DNA of 64,000 bases, taken from positions 186,001 to 250,000 of the forward strand of contig JAPJBO010000190.1 in the NCBI GenBank assembly GCA_030068145.1. Reading direction: 5' to 3'. Below are positions 33,501 to 45,362 of this stretch, in pieces. A program made the translations under genes and the position numbers. Under the pieces are notes generated by a model. That model saw only the letters and a list, made by a program, of their open reading frames with translations. It had not been told where the DNA came from and made no database searches. Numbering within the stretch: position 1 is the stretch's first letter; the number at the start of each line of letters is the position of its first letter. The stretch comes from Diplonema papillatum (taxonomy: Eukaryota > Euglenozoa > Diplonemea > Diplonemida > Diplonemidae).

Positions 33501-36338
33501 TCAGTATTCGGGTAGTTGCCACAAGGGTGGACACCCAAGGAAACAAAGGAAACTGCATGGAAGGTGGCGGTATACAGCGCTCAGTGTGATTTTTTCTGTT
33601 GCGTATCGAAACGACAAAGGTCGGTCGAGCAGTTTCTGCAAACAGTACTGGGGTGGGGCGAATCAAAGTGCCCGGGAGGTTGACATCAGGCGAAAGAGGA
33701 GGTGAAACCTTGGTCGGTTCCAACGCAACTGAGTAAGCTGCCATGCGAAGCCCTCGACATAGACTTTGGTTCAAACGTGTCGCTAATATGGACTTCCGGC
33801 ACGGCTACGAGAAGCGCTCCAGCGCTGCCTGCGGCGGAATCTACGCTGGGAACCGAGCTTTTCGCGCTCTGGCTGACAAGCAACGGGCAAACTCCAAAAA
33901 TTTGGCTACGATGCCATGCCGCGAGTAACTTCCATGGCGGGCAGCCATGGAGGGCAATGCAACACATGGTTCTGTTCTCTGAGCAGACGTACAGAACGTA
34001 GTAGTAGTAGTTTGAACTTGATATGCAGCAACAATCTGTGACGATATGACTGCACAAGTAGTAGTGTCGTTCTGCTCCGGGAACAAGTCCGGGAGAAGAA
34101 CGGTGCAATCGTTAGAAACAAACGAGCGACGTAAGGTTGCCGGTTGAGCGACGGCAGCAGTGACGCGTCGGCAGTATTTGCACTTCAGTACAGAATAAAA
34201 CGATATAAACCCCCACGGGCTAAAAGTACATTCGTTTATCACACACCGGGCCGACCTGGCTGCAGTGCATCATTAAAACCTAAACAAAAATATATATGCT
34301 GTGCCGCCAGTAGACAGTGTGCAGCCAAAAAGGTGTCACTGGGCTGGAGTGCTCGGGTACGCCTGCAAGATCATTTGATGGTCGCCTGGACGAAGCCACC
34401 TTGGGAATAGCGTTCCAGGCCAGGAAAAACGGTTATCCGCTCGCAGGAACCAAAGGGGCAGGCAAGACAAAGAGGCTAATAATGAGATGGATGGAAGACT
34501 CCGACATGCCTTCCATTAGCCTAGCCGCGAATATTTGGTTCCTTCAAGCTACCACTCTGCCCTTGAAGCTACTACCCGGAGACGGTAAGATAGAGAAAGG
34601 GTCCAGGTGTAGATCTATCAAGCGTGTATATCTGAGTGTACACACGCCGGAGATATCTTCACTTCTAATTGTTGTCGCCCCTTTGTTTGAGAATGATGAG
34701 TAGAAGAACAGTGCTTGTTGCTTTTTCGGAATTGGGGTCTTGGTGGGATAGCTACGTCACTGCCAGCCTGCTAGCACGTAGCCCGCATGGTCTAGCTGGG
34801 GACAAGTGTAGCTGAGCACAGACGGGGCCTGTCGCATTCTTCAGAAAGAAACTGTGCTTCGCATCGCTATTTTACTCACTGCTCGTCTTAGCTGTTGTTG
34901 TGAAGAGGTGCGAGCCAAGTTCAGCTCTGCCCTGCAAAGTCAAAGGCGGGTGTGTAGTCACCTTGGCTTTCAACAAACTGACTTTCTTCCATTTACGGGC
35001 TTAACGAGGGTGAAAGGCGCACAGGGCGACCATCCTTTCGGAAAGATTTCACTGGATACGATACGATGCAGAAAAAGCACCCTAAACCTCGAAACAGGTT
35101 TGAGAAGCTTGAATGCAAATGCCGAGCCGTCGCCTTAGATTCAACTTCGTGGTCATTTCTTTGTGCATGCTAGCTCTACCAGATGTAGGCTTTCACCACG
35201 AGTCGAGCTCCTGTGCCTCCATTTCGGTCTACAAACAGTGTCACACTTTGACTTTCTTTCAATTTTCGGGAAAAATGAGAACAGCAAAAATAAACAGCAC
35301 AATCACTTTGGGTTGTGGTGGCAGCGGGTATTGTTTCGTTGCTTTCGCGTCTGGCCACATGTTGTTAAAGTGTTGGGCTGCTCTCTCAAAGCTTCGGTTC
35401 TACGACTAGATTCGCTGGATCGATGCGTTTTGAAGAAAAAGTAAACGATGAACCTACGCTCTTTGAACGGTTTCTGGATGGATGAAAGCAGGGCCTGCGT
35501 TGCTGCAGAGATGTGCTTCGAAGTGTACTGTAATAATAGGAAAAACAAGCAATTATTGGGCAGGCTAAAAGGTGCCATCTCGTCTGGGAACTCAAGAGCA
35601 AATTGTACTATGTTGCCTCATGCATCCTGTTTGCCATGGAAAGGGTCGTTGCTCTGGCCACGGTTGTCGAGAACAGTGTCAACGCACAGAAGCTTCACAA
35701 ATAATTGTGATTCGGGGAAGGATATCGACCCGGGTCTGAACTCGGATGTCAAACTGGATCCTGTGCATGACGGCGGTCGCTCCCGTGGTCTCTCTCCGTC
35801 GCTCCAGTCCACGGCTCAAAAGCTCTACCCTGCCACTTTGACAGTGCTTGTGAATTGATGTCTAGTCATATATATCGCTGATGATCTGTGTGTTACGAAG
35901 CTTGCGCCGAAACCAAGCTGCTTTGTGTTGAATGGGAGTGTAAGATTCGATATGTTTGGCAGCGATATTTTCTGTTGCCTGCTGCCTGCTCTGTGGGCCG
36001 TCCTCAGTCCTCACAGGTGTGCAGTGCGGGTAGACGAATCAAGCCTCCAGAAACCAGCACGCAGAGCAACGACAGAACCATTCGTTTCTGGTGCGTGTGC
36101 GGTGCCGGAGCTTTGATTTCCGATGACACTCGCTGCAGAAACTCTCTGTTTGCTGGTCTCAGTCGTTGCCAGTCGTGCATCAACATTGAGCTTTAGAGGC
36201 AAGAACAACAAAAGTTGAAAGAACTACGCATTTGTTGTCGCTCCTCTAACCTCTTCCACGAACACGCCGCCGGCGCAGGGCGCTTGGCAAGCCAGGCAAT
36301 GGGCCATTCTGCTCTTGGACAGCTGGGAGCAGTCACGA
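30562..36338. other. 5.8-kb interval without a supported gene
   Basis: Only short frames occur on both strands. A dispersed repeat copy lies at 34001-34190. A minus-strand stretch at about 31130-30950 reads coding-like up to CAGGTAAACAGGTAAGT, a good splice-donor context, but I could not connect it to other exons or to a family. Confidence 0.5.
34001..34190 (+). repeat. dispersed repeat, copy 2
   Basis: It shares ordered blocks with 13298-13465, including GTTCTGCTCCGGGAACAAG, AAACAAACGAGCGACG, GCAGCAGTGACGCG and ATTTGCACTTCA. The CCGGG-CAAG-CCGGG block is a small inverted repeat. Confidence 0.65.
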
Positions 36339-37770
36339 TTACGACTCTACAAAATCCATGATGCAAGTGGGAATTTCGTCAGGATCGAGTTCAATGTTTT
36401 TCTCGAGGACGAATTGTTTCAGACATTGCTGAAGGGTCATTGGCTTCAGTTGAACTTCTATGTAGTCGTTGACGAATCCAGTTCCCTCTACACAGCCACC
36501 GAAGGTTAAGATCGTATTCTTGAAGCGCACAGTCGTCGGTCTGGTGCGTCCTCCAAATGAAACATTCGTAACCAGCTTCCATTCCATTCTCCTCAGGTCG
36601 AGCTGATAAGAGTCCATCAGGTAAGCGAAGCTCCCCCCTGTGAAGACCGCGAACGTTCCGTTGCAACTCATCGCAGTACTACACATTCGGTGTGTTGGAG
36701 CTGTTCCCGAGGTGTGAAGCTCCCGACACACGAACGTTCCCAAATTTACTTCAAAAAGATCGTTCAGAAACCCGTTCTTTGTCAGAGCCCGGCCTCCGAA
36801 GACGATCATGCTGTTTCCGTTGACAGCAGAAACGTGATACATCCTTTCCTGAGGTTTGTGGCCGGTGTACCGTCGTGGAATCCACTTCCTGGTGATTTGA
36901 TTAAACTCCCAAAGGTCGTTGTTTAGAGCCAGGTCGTCTTGGCCACCGCCAAATATGAACATAGAATTTCTATGTGCGACAGCAGTATGCCCTTTTCTCT
37001 TGGTCGGAAGGGAAGGACCTTTCGCTCGAAGAAGCGACCACTTGTATGTGTTGACGTTCAAAACCCAGAGGTCGTTGAGCCAGCAACTTTGCGCCCTGGT
37101 GCTCGATCGCTCCGCAACTCCTCCAAAAATGTACATGAATCGACCGATTACTACGGCTGTGTGCCCAGCGCGTGCTCGGGGCTTGTCATCACTATCAGGT
37201 CGAACGAGGTCCCACGAATGTCGCGAAAAGTCGTAGACCCACAGCTCGTCGTTGCAACGGGCATCTCTTCCACCAAAGACAAGCATCGTATCGTCATGCA
37301 CGACCGCTGTGTGCCCAAATCGCGGGCTCGGGGCTCCTGGTCCACCTCTGTGTACTTTTACGAGTTCTACCTGCTGAGTGAATAGCAGTCCTGCAGTATC
37401 ATCATCAGTCGGCACCTGTGTTTGAAGGTCAGTTGCCCATTCGGCTGTCTGTGGCAGAGAGGTGAAAGCTATGTGCGCAGTATGTTTCCTTATGAGAATC
37501 GCATGGGTTGGAAAGGCCGTTTTGACACAAGTGTTGAACCTTGCCCAATGGACCTTACCTAATGGAGTGACTTCACCAAGAAACACGTACCGTTTTACTT
37601 AATTGACAACTTTTCAGAGGAGCGGAGAGCACTGATGAAGCGGAAGAGTTGTCGGAGGTTGTCGATGCTGGTGAGAACGGGGGCCCCATCTGATGGTGAG
37701 GATACAGCATCACCGGCGGCGTATCACTGAACTCGATTGAGCCGGGCAATACACTGCCCAAATTGTCCAT
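36339..37770 (-). CDS. kelch-repeat protein, two exons
   Basis: A beta-propeller protein of unknown partner. Exons 37770-37591 and 37448-36339, joined in phase 0, give 429 residues. Exon 1 begins MDNLGSVLPGSIEFSD and is Ser/Pro-rich. Exon 2 carries six kelch units, each with the RxGHTAV / MxxFGG / NDLWxxN / W pattern: RFGHTAVVHDDTMLVFGG, RAGHTAVVIGRFMYIFGG, KRKGHTAVAHRNSMFIFGG, a fourth with YHVSAVNGNSMIVFGG, and two more degenerate ones (ICSTAM- and TTVRFK-type). A 45-residue acidic tail (KNIELDPDEIPTC) follows. The donor is GTACGT and the acceptor CTCTCTGCCACAG. Exon 2 alone stays open upstream of this acceptor, so an unspliced shorter form is possible. No BTB, F-box or other fused domain is seen, so the function cannot be given. 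Confidence 0.83.
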
Positions 37771-38387
37771 CGTTCAGGTAAGTTGTCTTGCTTTCTGCTG
37801 CACGAATGGTCCCAGAAGGGATCCTTTACTGTCTCTTGTGGGGTACCTGACAGCTGTGTGTTTCTGTGTGACGACTACACGTGTCCTCCGGGATATTTGG
37901 GGAAACAGCTGGTTAAACCGCAGTTTTTCTTTAACCCTTCGATGCGCTAGTCATGGCATTCTCATACAGCTAGTGACTGGAAACGCCGTCCCACTCAGAT
38001 ATGTACCTGCAGTTAGGACGACAGGGGGCGAACTACCAATTTCCCGGTTTTACAATGCATCTCACACTCGGAATAGACAATGTCCTCTGTTTACACAGCT
38101 CTCTATATCTTCTTTTCCTCGCCCTCTTGTTGAAAGGCTACAGCTTTGTAATTTTCCGCATGGAAGAAAAGAAATGGTGAACAACTCGTTAGTCGATCGT
38201 GATTCGACTGAGGGAGTTAGAAAGCACATCGAAACTGAAATGCTTGAAACGCAACAGCATTGATCGAACGGTCAAGCTGTATATAAACCAGGCACAGAAA
38301 GACGCCACCTTGCAGCTCGGGCTAATCTTTCGGACGTACATGACCGGTTACACCAAGAATCATCATGCAAATATTTTATTCTGGATC
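37771..38387. other. intergenic spacer
   Basis: 617 bp between the kelch gene start and the stop of the carrier-like gene. Nothing supported. Confidence 0.4.
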
Positions 38388-39663
38388 TCACGGTCGGAAA
38401 TCCGATCCGGTTTCAATTGAAGTTTGTGGCAACTTTTTAAAGTAATCGTACACTACCACCATCAGACCTACCAACAGTGACGGGTAAAAAACTAACCCAC
38501 GAAAAAGCTGACTCATTCCCTCTTCTGCAACTATCCGAGCCATGGCATGATGTGCATTGTAGTACTTCCGATTCATGCCGGTGAGGTCGTAGGGATTTCG
38601 ATGCAGCAAGCGATGCGATACTACAACATACGGCTGCGAAAGCAGAGCTGCGACGAAAGCTGAAACCTATGGTGTTGTAGTCGTTGTGGAGAAACCCCAG
38701 AATGCAGAAAGAGTGTCAGCAAAAATGTCTTTCGAAGCGCGCAGTGGCTCGCAAACAAGATATTTGGTCACTATTCGATTTGTTGCTGCATGCTTCCGCG
38801 TCGGTGGAGAACGTGGGTTGTCGGATTGACATCCCGAAAGTGCACACCTGTCCCACAAGGATTCGGTACACAAGAACATTTCGATCCGTATCGACGTGTC
38901 GAAACTTGTAACTTGAGTAGGGGTTCAATCCGTTAAACGTGTCGTAGAGGCCGAAAAACACCTGTCGAGTTGTATTGCTGGACTCGTTTGTTTGGAGTTA
39001 AATATTTTGTGGGGCGGATATTCGAATTGTAAGGTCTAGGGAGCAAGTTCGCGGTGTCGAAGTGTCTTAACACCACCAAAGTCTGCTAGCCTTGTGGGTT
39101 GGGAAGAATCATAGAGTTGAGAACTCGTGTCGGTTTGGTGTTAGAGAAACGGCTTTGTGGTCGCATACTGTACAGAAGGCAACAGACGGGCCGACGGACT
39201 GCCAATATCCTTTGTAAAGAGAAAGGGGTTCCGACAACAGCGAGCTTCTTGAAACATCAGCTCGAAATGGGTATGTCACAAGGTGGGCTAAATAACCCGC
39301 GATGCCGCCGGCTGCAATATTATTCACAGCGAATAACTTCCATTCGGAGTAAGGATGACGCCTCTTCAGCGAGTGTGTCGTAATGCCGTCCTTAATCGCC
39401 AGCCTGAGCCCATCTCGTAGCATGCATGATCGCTGCACAACACGCCTTGTACTTGGAATAAACATGGAGATGCCATCTTTGCGAATCACGTGCCGTATCC
39501 ACTGTACAACGTTATTTGCGCGACGCGTTTCGCCCGATACCACCTTCGGGTCGCAGTCCTGCCCCCGGTAGCCAGCTCTGGCTCGATCCCCAGGCTCGCT
39601 GATAAGGTTGACCACAAGACTGCAGGAAGAGCCAACGAAGAAGTTATTGATCACATCTGTCAT
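38388..39663 (-). CDS. divergent mitochondrial carrier (ADP/ATP-translocase-like), three exons
   Basis: Member of the SLC25 six-helix carrier family, expected in the mitochondrial inner membrane. Exons 39663-39169, 38961-38848 and 38666-38388, all phase 0, give 295 residues, the normal carrier length. Landmarks align with ADP/ATP carriers: MTDVINNFFVGSS (helix 1), NNIAAGGIAGYLAHLVTYPF (start of repeat 2), FFGLYDTFNGLNP (AAC has YFGIYDTAKGMLP), ILVGQ-VSAFVAALLSQPYVV (start of repeat 3) and VVVYDYFKKL at the end. The PxDxxR signature is kept in repeat 1 (EPGDRAR), but the acidic residue is lost in repeats 2 (YPFRADVSR) and 3 (QPYVVVSHR), and the RRRMMM motif of true ADP/ATP carriers is absent. 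It is therefore either a carrier with another substrate or a decaying paralogue. Donors are GTATGC and GTGTGC; acceptors CGACAG and CCATAG. Confidence 0.8.
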
Positions 39664-40987
39664 CCCCAAACTCTCCAACCTGGAACATGCAACTTGAGAT
39701 GTGTTTTCTACAGGAACCTTTACAGAGCACAATCGAGTACACGGGCACCTGAGCCAGCAATGCCGGGACGAAGTTGAAAGGTTTGCATTTTCCGAGATGC
39801 ATTAATCACGCTGCGGCGAGGTAGAGTTGCTTGCTTCTAAGCAGAGCACAAGTCGGGGTAATGGCTCTGCAAGCCCCAACACAGGTTCAAGTGGCAGGCA
39901 GGAACGAAAAGGTGGGAACACGACCGTAAAAACAAATAAAAAACATGGCGCTGGAAAGCACCACAGTAGTTGTTGAACGGGTACTACAAACGGACTCCGC
40001 CAGTCGCCAAATCACGGACAGCGGGGTACAAACAGGCAACACCGGAGTGGTCATAAAAAGTTTGCGTCACCAAACGACGGTTGTATGGTGGCGAGATGCC
40101 GTGGCCTGGCTCTAGAGAACGAAGCGGTTTATGGGGTTCTGGTACCTGCACACCAAACCCAATTGGACGTGCACCTTGGATCGACTGTTGTCGTCTGCCA
40201 GTTGGATGCACTTGGTGCCCCCGACAGCAGCTCCGAGGCCGACGCTTCCATTGTCGCTCGTGTTGGTTCCGGTGACGAACCTCCTGCAGAAATACTTCTT
40301 TGAGCAAAGCCTGCGACGGGGCTGTGCGCCCACCTCCCTGCAACATTTTTCCAGATGTGCTAAAAGCCCCTTATCCTGCTGTGTTCCAGCCATTTTCACG
40401 GTTGCAAACAGGCTAAAAGGGTTTGTGTGCATTTAAGATTGCGTCTCCCTGTCTTTTTTCGGCGCAATCTTGATGATAGTAAGCGGTATGCTTGAGATTT
40501 GTTGAAACACTTGGATTCGTTCCGGGATGCTCGCATGACGAATGCGAGCAGTGCTGTCAGGAAGCGAAGTTCAAGCTAGAGCTGCAGGGTAGTTGTGGTG
40601 CTCACTGAATCGTGTCGCCCAAAACTCTACAATGTGCAGCGCGAAAAGGGCACATTATGTTGGCAAGAAGGCAGGCCTATCCGGAGTAGAAGACGGTCGT
40701 GTAAAAGCGACCGACACTATGCCAATGTGTTTGCGGTATGATTCCATTATTATTATGCCTGTCTGCACACAACAGAGATGGCCTGCTTCCCTGGCTTTAC
40801 CGGTCTCGCTTCGGTGAGGGCTTTTGCTCCTGGGTGCCTGTCAATGTAGCGACAGAAGAAGCTCAGCGAGCGAGACCACCGTCGTGGACTCGGACTGCCA
40901 TAATTTGGATGATGGTTGGACTGGCCGCGTTCGCGGACACGTAGATGCTGAGGCCCCTCAACCAAACACTGTGTGTGAACTAAACTC
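39664..40987. other. interval without a supported gene
   Basis: A minus-strand frame at 40393-40112 (MAGTQQDKGLLAHLEKCCRE start, about 93 residues) is the best candidate but has no recognised family, and I would not call it. Confidence 0.4.
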
Positions 40988-41169
40988 ATGTTTCGCTGTT
41001 CTTCCAAACGGACCTCGGCTATGTTCCTTTGCTGGACTGCTGACGCTACGGGGCTCTCGGTTGTGCAAATTAGCTGGATTGCTAGCTCGGATGATGGTCG
41101 GTGTGTGGGTGTGGGCCAATGTGGCTGCATGCAGTTTCGGGCCAGGCCGGCGACCACGAGCAGAAAGGC

Positions 41170-42000
41170 ATGCGCGACCACTGTTAGCTTCGACCCCCGC
41201 TCCCTCTCACCACCGACCTCTCCAGAAGAACACGAAAATGATACAACCCCAGTGCTCATCGGGAACGGGGCTTTTGCACCTGCCGATGAGGAAACAGTGA
41301 CATACAAAGTCCTCGTTGCCCAAAAAAAAAAGGTAAAGAACAAAACAACTGGGAAGCCACAGGACGTAACTGTGTGGGAAGTTGAGGAGAGGTGCGCCTC
41401 TCTGATTGAGTACCGGATGATCTTGAAAGATCAAATGAAAAAGTACAAAGACCATCACGACACGGATCTCAATCAAAAGGCCTCCCTCAAGGAGCTGGAA
41501 ACGCGGCTGCGCGTAGATCAGACAATCCTGTTTTTCGACTACTCCGCGAAGTACATCTCTCAGATCCACGAGGGTCCGCAGCAGATTGCGTATCATGCAG
41601 GGTCAAAACCTTGTGTCTTTTTAAAACGCTCCTGCGGGGCCGATGGAGCCCTAAAAAAATTTTTGGAAAAAAAAAAGTTTGCTCAACTTCCTCAAAAATT
41701 ACTGCAGAGTTTGTTCCAAACTTTTAAAATTCAAAAAACCCATTTTTTTTCCGGAAATTTTTTTTGGCCATTTCCAAAAAGACACAAGGTTTTGACCCTG
41801 CATGGTATGGACAGCAACGCATGTCGATGCTGGTGTTCATCATCAGGAAACTGGACCCTGCGTACCTGCCGGACAAACGAGTGTTCCGCTCGCATTGCGT
41901 CTTCTACCTGAGTGACGACACAAAAGAGGACTCGTTCCAGGCGGTCCAAACCCTCCACACCTTTTTTCTTGAGTACGGGGTTGTGAGGAACATGTGGGCG
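41170..42000 (+). pseudogene. DDE-like transposase remnant split by a MITE
   Basis: An open frame up to 41593 contains LFFDYSAKYISQI, and after the inserted element the other frame continues with GQQRMSMLVFIIRKL and SHCVFYLSDDTKEDSFQAV. The DYSAKY block and the LSDDTKED block resemble the DFAENY and ISDxxxHD blocks of a widespread family of uncharacterised transposase-like proteins (RNase H-type). The two halves are separated exactly by the 211-bp MITE at 41594-41804. A C2H2 finger (CPTCGEVV with HAWDH) lies about 200 bp further on in the same frame after a stop, and may be part of the same decayed protein. N- and C-terminal limits are unclear. Confidence 0.6.
41594..41804 (+). mobile_element. 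MITE family A, complete copy 1 (211 bp, 4-bp TSD)
   Basis: It starts CATGCAGGGTCAAAACCTTG and ends with the inverse, CAAGGTTTTGACCCTGCATG; the inverted termini extend about 29 bp. The flanking GTAT is at 41590-41593 and 41805-41808. The interior (GTCGATGGAGCCC-type block, A and T runs) is shared with copies at 45851, 54524, 57013 and 57293. Confidence 0.93.
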
Positions 42001-43540
42001 GCATGTGGGCACGGGCTTGCGCTGCTGTGGGCCCGATCGCGCCATTCATGCAGTACCCAATGCCTCCTATCGCACTGATCCTTCATCCGGCACCCCCGTT
42101 TGCCAGGGAAGCGACGGAGGTCCTGCTGGGAGGAGGGGGCGGCGAGCGTTTGTGCAGCTGGGGGCGATGTGGACGGCCCACAACGAGCAGCTGCCCCCCA
42201 CAGGCAAGGCCTGGCGGACTTCCGGGTCTGCCCCACCTGCGGAGAGGTGGTCCAGTCGCAGGGAGCGGTCGAGCAGCACGCGTGGGACCACGAGGCGGGA
42301 TGGCGGGCACAGCAGGTGTCGGGAGCATGCACCCCTAACTTGCCACCAAATGCCGAGCTTGGCATCAGGATTCAATGGGGCAGAAGGTTCGGGTTGCACC
42401 CGGACTGGACAAAACGGTGCGGGTTTGCACAAACACCGGACTGGGCATAAGGTGCGGATTTGCACCAACGCCAGACTGAGCAAAACGATTCGGGATGGAC
42501 AAACGCCGGACTGTGTGTACGTGTGTAACCCCTGTTTTGAGTGATTTAACACAGCACGCTGCCATCCGACACTTTGTGTCCATCTTGGCCGAAGTCAAAG
42601 TTAGTGGCGACCACTGAAGAATCAGACAAAAGGCTGATTGGATGAGCTGAAGCAGCACGCTGAGAAGCAACATAAGCGAGGTGTTTCTACTAGGCTTCTA
42701 AAAATTTGGCAGACCACAAGAGTGAGTGGACACTCCAAGCGAGGTTTTGCGTTGAGCTGTTGTTGACGACACGCGGGGGTCAAAAGTCCCCAAAGTCTAA
42801 AGTAGGACTTTAGACTTTGGCCAAGCAATTTTGGGTTCAAAAACTCAAAGTCTAAAGTCCCAAAGTCTAAAGTAGGACTTAGACCTTGGCTACTTCTGGG
42901 TCAACAATTTTAGGTCCAAATTTTTGGTCCAAATTTTTGGGTCAAAAATTTGGGTCAAATTTTTTGGTTCAAAATTTTGGGTTAAAATTTTGCCAAGTAG
43001 CCAAGGTTCAAAGTAGCCAGGTCTAAATGGCCATATATTTTTTTGTGTCTAAACCCAGGGCATTAGCTTGGTCTCCGGTCCATTTTCCAAATTTGGACCG
43101 ATAATAGCTTTTTGTGTTTCCACTGGTTTTCAGCGGTTTCTGCACTTAGGGGCTCACCTGCCAATGTTGCACATCTCCTCCTCTCTGGCCTCAACCCCCA
43201 GCGTGGTGGTAAGCAACAGCAGGACTGCCGACCGGAATCCCCAGTACCGCGGCACCTTGTCTTTCAGTAAAGTATAGAATGGAGTTGGTAAATTTCCCTT
43301 ATATCCCACCCCAAACAAATTGGGTAATATACCAGGATATGCGCGAAAAAACTAAAATTTATAAATATATGTGTGGTGCATATATTTGTAAATTTTAGTT
43401 TTTTCGCGCATATATTTGCAAAAAAAACAGTTTTTTCGCACATATATTGTAAAAAACCCAGTTCTTTCGCGCATATATCAGTGGCTTATATATGGGTCTG
43501 GTGCTCGGACCAAGTAGTAGTAGTAGTAGTGGTTGTCATC
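42001..43540. other. AT-rich interval with hairpins and degenerate repeats
   Basis: Contents: a C2H2-type remnant near 42215-42290; a 13-bp-stem hairpin of CAAAGTCTAAAGT at 42790-42820; degenerate GGTCCAAATTTTT units at about 42890-43000; and a 34-bp-arm hairpin at 43338-43412. No intact gene. Confidence 0.6.
43338..43412. repeat. long AT-rich inverted repeat (hairpin)
   Basis: The left arm TATGCGCGAAAAAACTAAAA and onward pairs with the right arm ending TTTTAGTTTTTTCGCGCATA, with a 7-base loop. Further partial arms (TTTTTTCGCRCATATAT) repeat downstream to 43478. Confidence 0.85.
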
Positions 43541-44143
43541 TCACCCCCGCAGATACGGGAGTAAAACGGAGCAGTGTTTGCATTCAAACGATTCAAGTGC
43601 GGCGGCAGCAGAAACTGTCAAGCCGTAACAGCATTCGGATGAGGTGTACCTTTCGCAAAGGTGGCATCTCAGTGTGGGGTACAGCGGATTATGGGCTGTC
43701 AGCGGAAAATGACAATTGATGCAGTGTTCTGCACAGGCTTTGACATGGCACCGCAGCGCCGAGCAGACCAGTTCATCGATGTAGCGAAGGGCCAGAATGC
43801 GTCGTTGTCTTCTTGCAGCAGCTGTTGTTGTCGTCTTCTGTCGTCGTCCGGAGCCTTGCCCCCGGGGCCGTATGAGCTTCCGTACTTTGCACGGCGGCTC
43901 TTCGACGTTCTTGAGTGTGTTTGCGACGACTTCTTTCACCTTTGCGTCCGACTCCCGATTATTGTACGAAGACATAGAACATGTTCGCCAGTCGATCTTC
44001 CTGGACGGCCCCCATTCTGGGCGTTGCACATGCGACCAATTCTGCCAATTTCGTCGTCTAGGGCCTGTCGGACCCGTTCCCGCAGCACACCGTTGTAGAG
44101 CTTCGCACAGTATGATGCAAGTGTAATCTGGCGGTAACACGCC
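43541..44143 (-). pseudogene. PHD-finger-like protein fragment, 5' end cut by retroelement
   Basis: The minus-strand frame is open from the retroelement junction at about 44143 to a stop at 43541. The first ATG after the junction is at 43975. A basic middle (RRQKTTTT-type) leads to a Cys-rich end: CINCHFPL, TLRCHLCERYTSSECC, then FECKHC. The spacing follows a PHD finger (C-x2-C, C-x2-C, x5 to a ligand, C, C-x2-C), but the usual histidine position before the C is serine. It may be a host gene or a transposon-borne PHD (such fingers occur in some retroelement proteins). The promoter-side part is missing. Confidence 0.45.
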
Positions 44144-44822
44144 AGGTGCAGGAGGAGCCGCCACCCCCACTGTGAGCTTGAGGGGCCCCCGACCTGTGAA
44201 GGTGACTGTGAGTCCTGAGCCCACCCGAGGGCGTCAAGCAGCGGATCCTGGCAGCCAGTCAGCCAGGGCAGGGCGGGAGGGACAGCAGAGGGCGGCGACA
44301 GCGCCAGCCAGGAAAAGGAGTGCGGCGGTGCAGAGGGTGGTAGACCCCAAGAAAGTGAAAGAGGGCCAGGACGGACGGAACGGCCAAGGAGTCAGCGGCA
44401 CAAGATGCCAACAAGGACCCCCCCTTGCCGGGGGAGGGAAACCAGGAGCGAGCGGGAGGTCAGGCAACCCCAAGTCACAGGAACAAAGCGCGCAAAAGAG
44501 CCAGGGAGCAAGTCAGCCCTTGACAGGGGTAGCTCGGAGCGCAGCATCATCATCAGTCAGCGGAAGCAAAAACAAACAAACAAACCCAGGAGCAGGAGCG
44601 GAGCAGGGAGAGATGGTTGACCTCACTCTCCCTGATGCTGTCGTGACTCGGCCTGACAAGCCCCCCTCCGGGGGAGTCACGGGGGATGGCCTCCTCAGCA
44701 GCAGTCTCTAAGGGCCCCCGGTTGTTTTAGTGGGTAGCGTTCGGCCACCATAGCTCCACGAACGTCCCACACTCTCCGCTTAGTCCACGGGGGTCGTGCG
44801 TAAAGCATTTTTTCCGGGTTAA
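44144..44822 (+). mobile_element. 5'-truncated inverted copy of the RLE retrotransposon
   Basis: About 680 bp nearly identical to the reverse complement of 46026-46710, sharing the last ~175 codons of the ORF and the 3' UTR to CATTTTTTCCGGGTTA. It is followed by an A run (AACAAAAAAAAAAAA). Loss of the 5' part with a fixed 3' end is the mark of target-primed reverse transcription. One 3-base difference (ACGTAGTCC versus ACGTCC) is visible in the 3' UTR, so the insertion is recent. The retained frame (44172-44711, plus) is a fragment, not a functional gene. Confidence 0.92.
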
Positions 44823-45009
44823 CAAAAAAAAAAAATGGGGCCCTCCCCCCGAAAAAGAAAAATAACCAAAAAAGGGAGGGGGTGGAGATTAGGGGGGCAG
44901 GCAAGAATGCCGTAAGCCCTCGACACTCCACCTAAAAATAAAAAACGCGCCTTGTTGACTACCACCCTCTTGAGGCTCTGGTGGTGGGGAAACGTCAACA
45001 GCTGCCCTT

Positions 45010-45362
45010 TCAACTCAAAATTTTGAACCCAAAATTTTGGGTCCAAAATTTTGATCCAAAAATTTTGATCCAAAAATTTTGACCCAAAATTTTTGACCAA
45101 AATTTTTGACCCAAAATTTTTGACCCAAAATTTTTGACCCAAATTTTTGACCAAAATTTTTGACCCAAAATTTTTGACCCAAAATTTTTGACCCAAAATT
45201 TTTGACCCAAAATTTTTGACCCAAAATTTTTGACCCAAATTTTTGACCCAAAATTTTTGACCAAAAAATTTGACCCAAATTTTTGACCAAAATTTTTGAC
45301 CAAAATTTTTGACCAAAAAATTTTTGACCCAAAATTTTCGACCCAAAACTTTTGACCCAAAA
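45010..45362 (+). repeat. 14-bp AT-rich tandem array
   Basis: About 25 imperfect units of GACCCAAAATTTTT. It translates as a spurious Lys/Phe/Gly-rich repeat on the minus strand. Related degenerate units lie at 42890-43000. Confidence 0.9.

Noticed and set aside
34317..34703. Short plus frame with GTKGAGKT, resembling a P-loop
   Set aside because: Isolated match in a short frame with no Walker B or family context.
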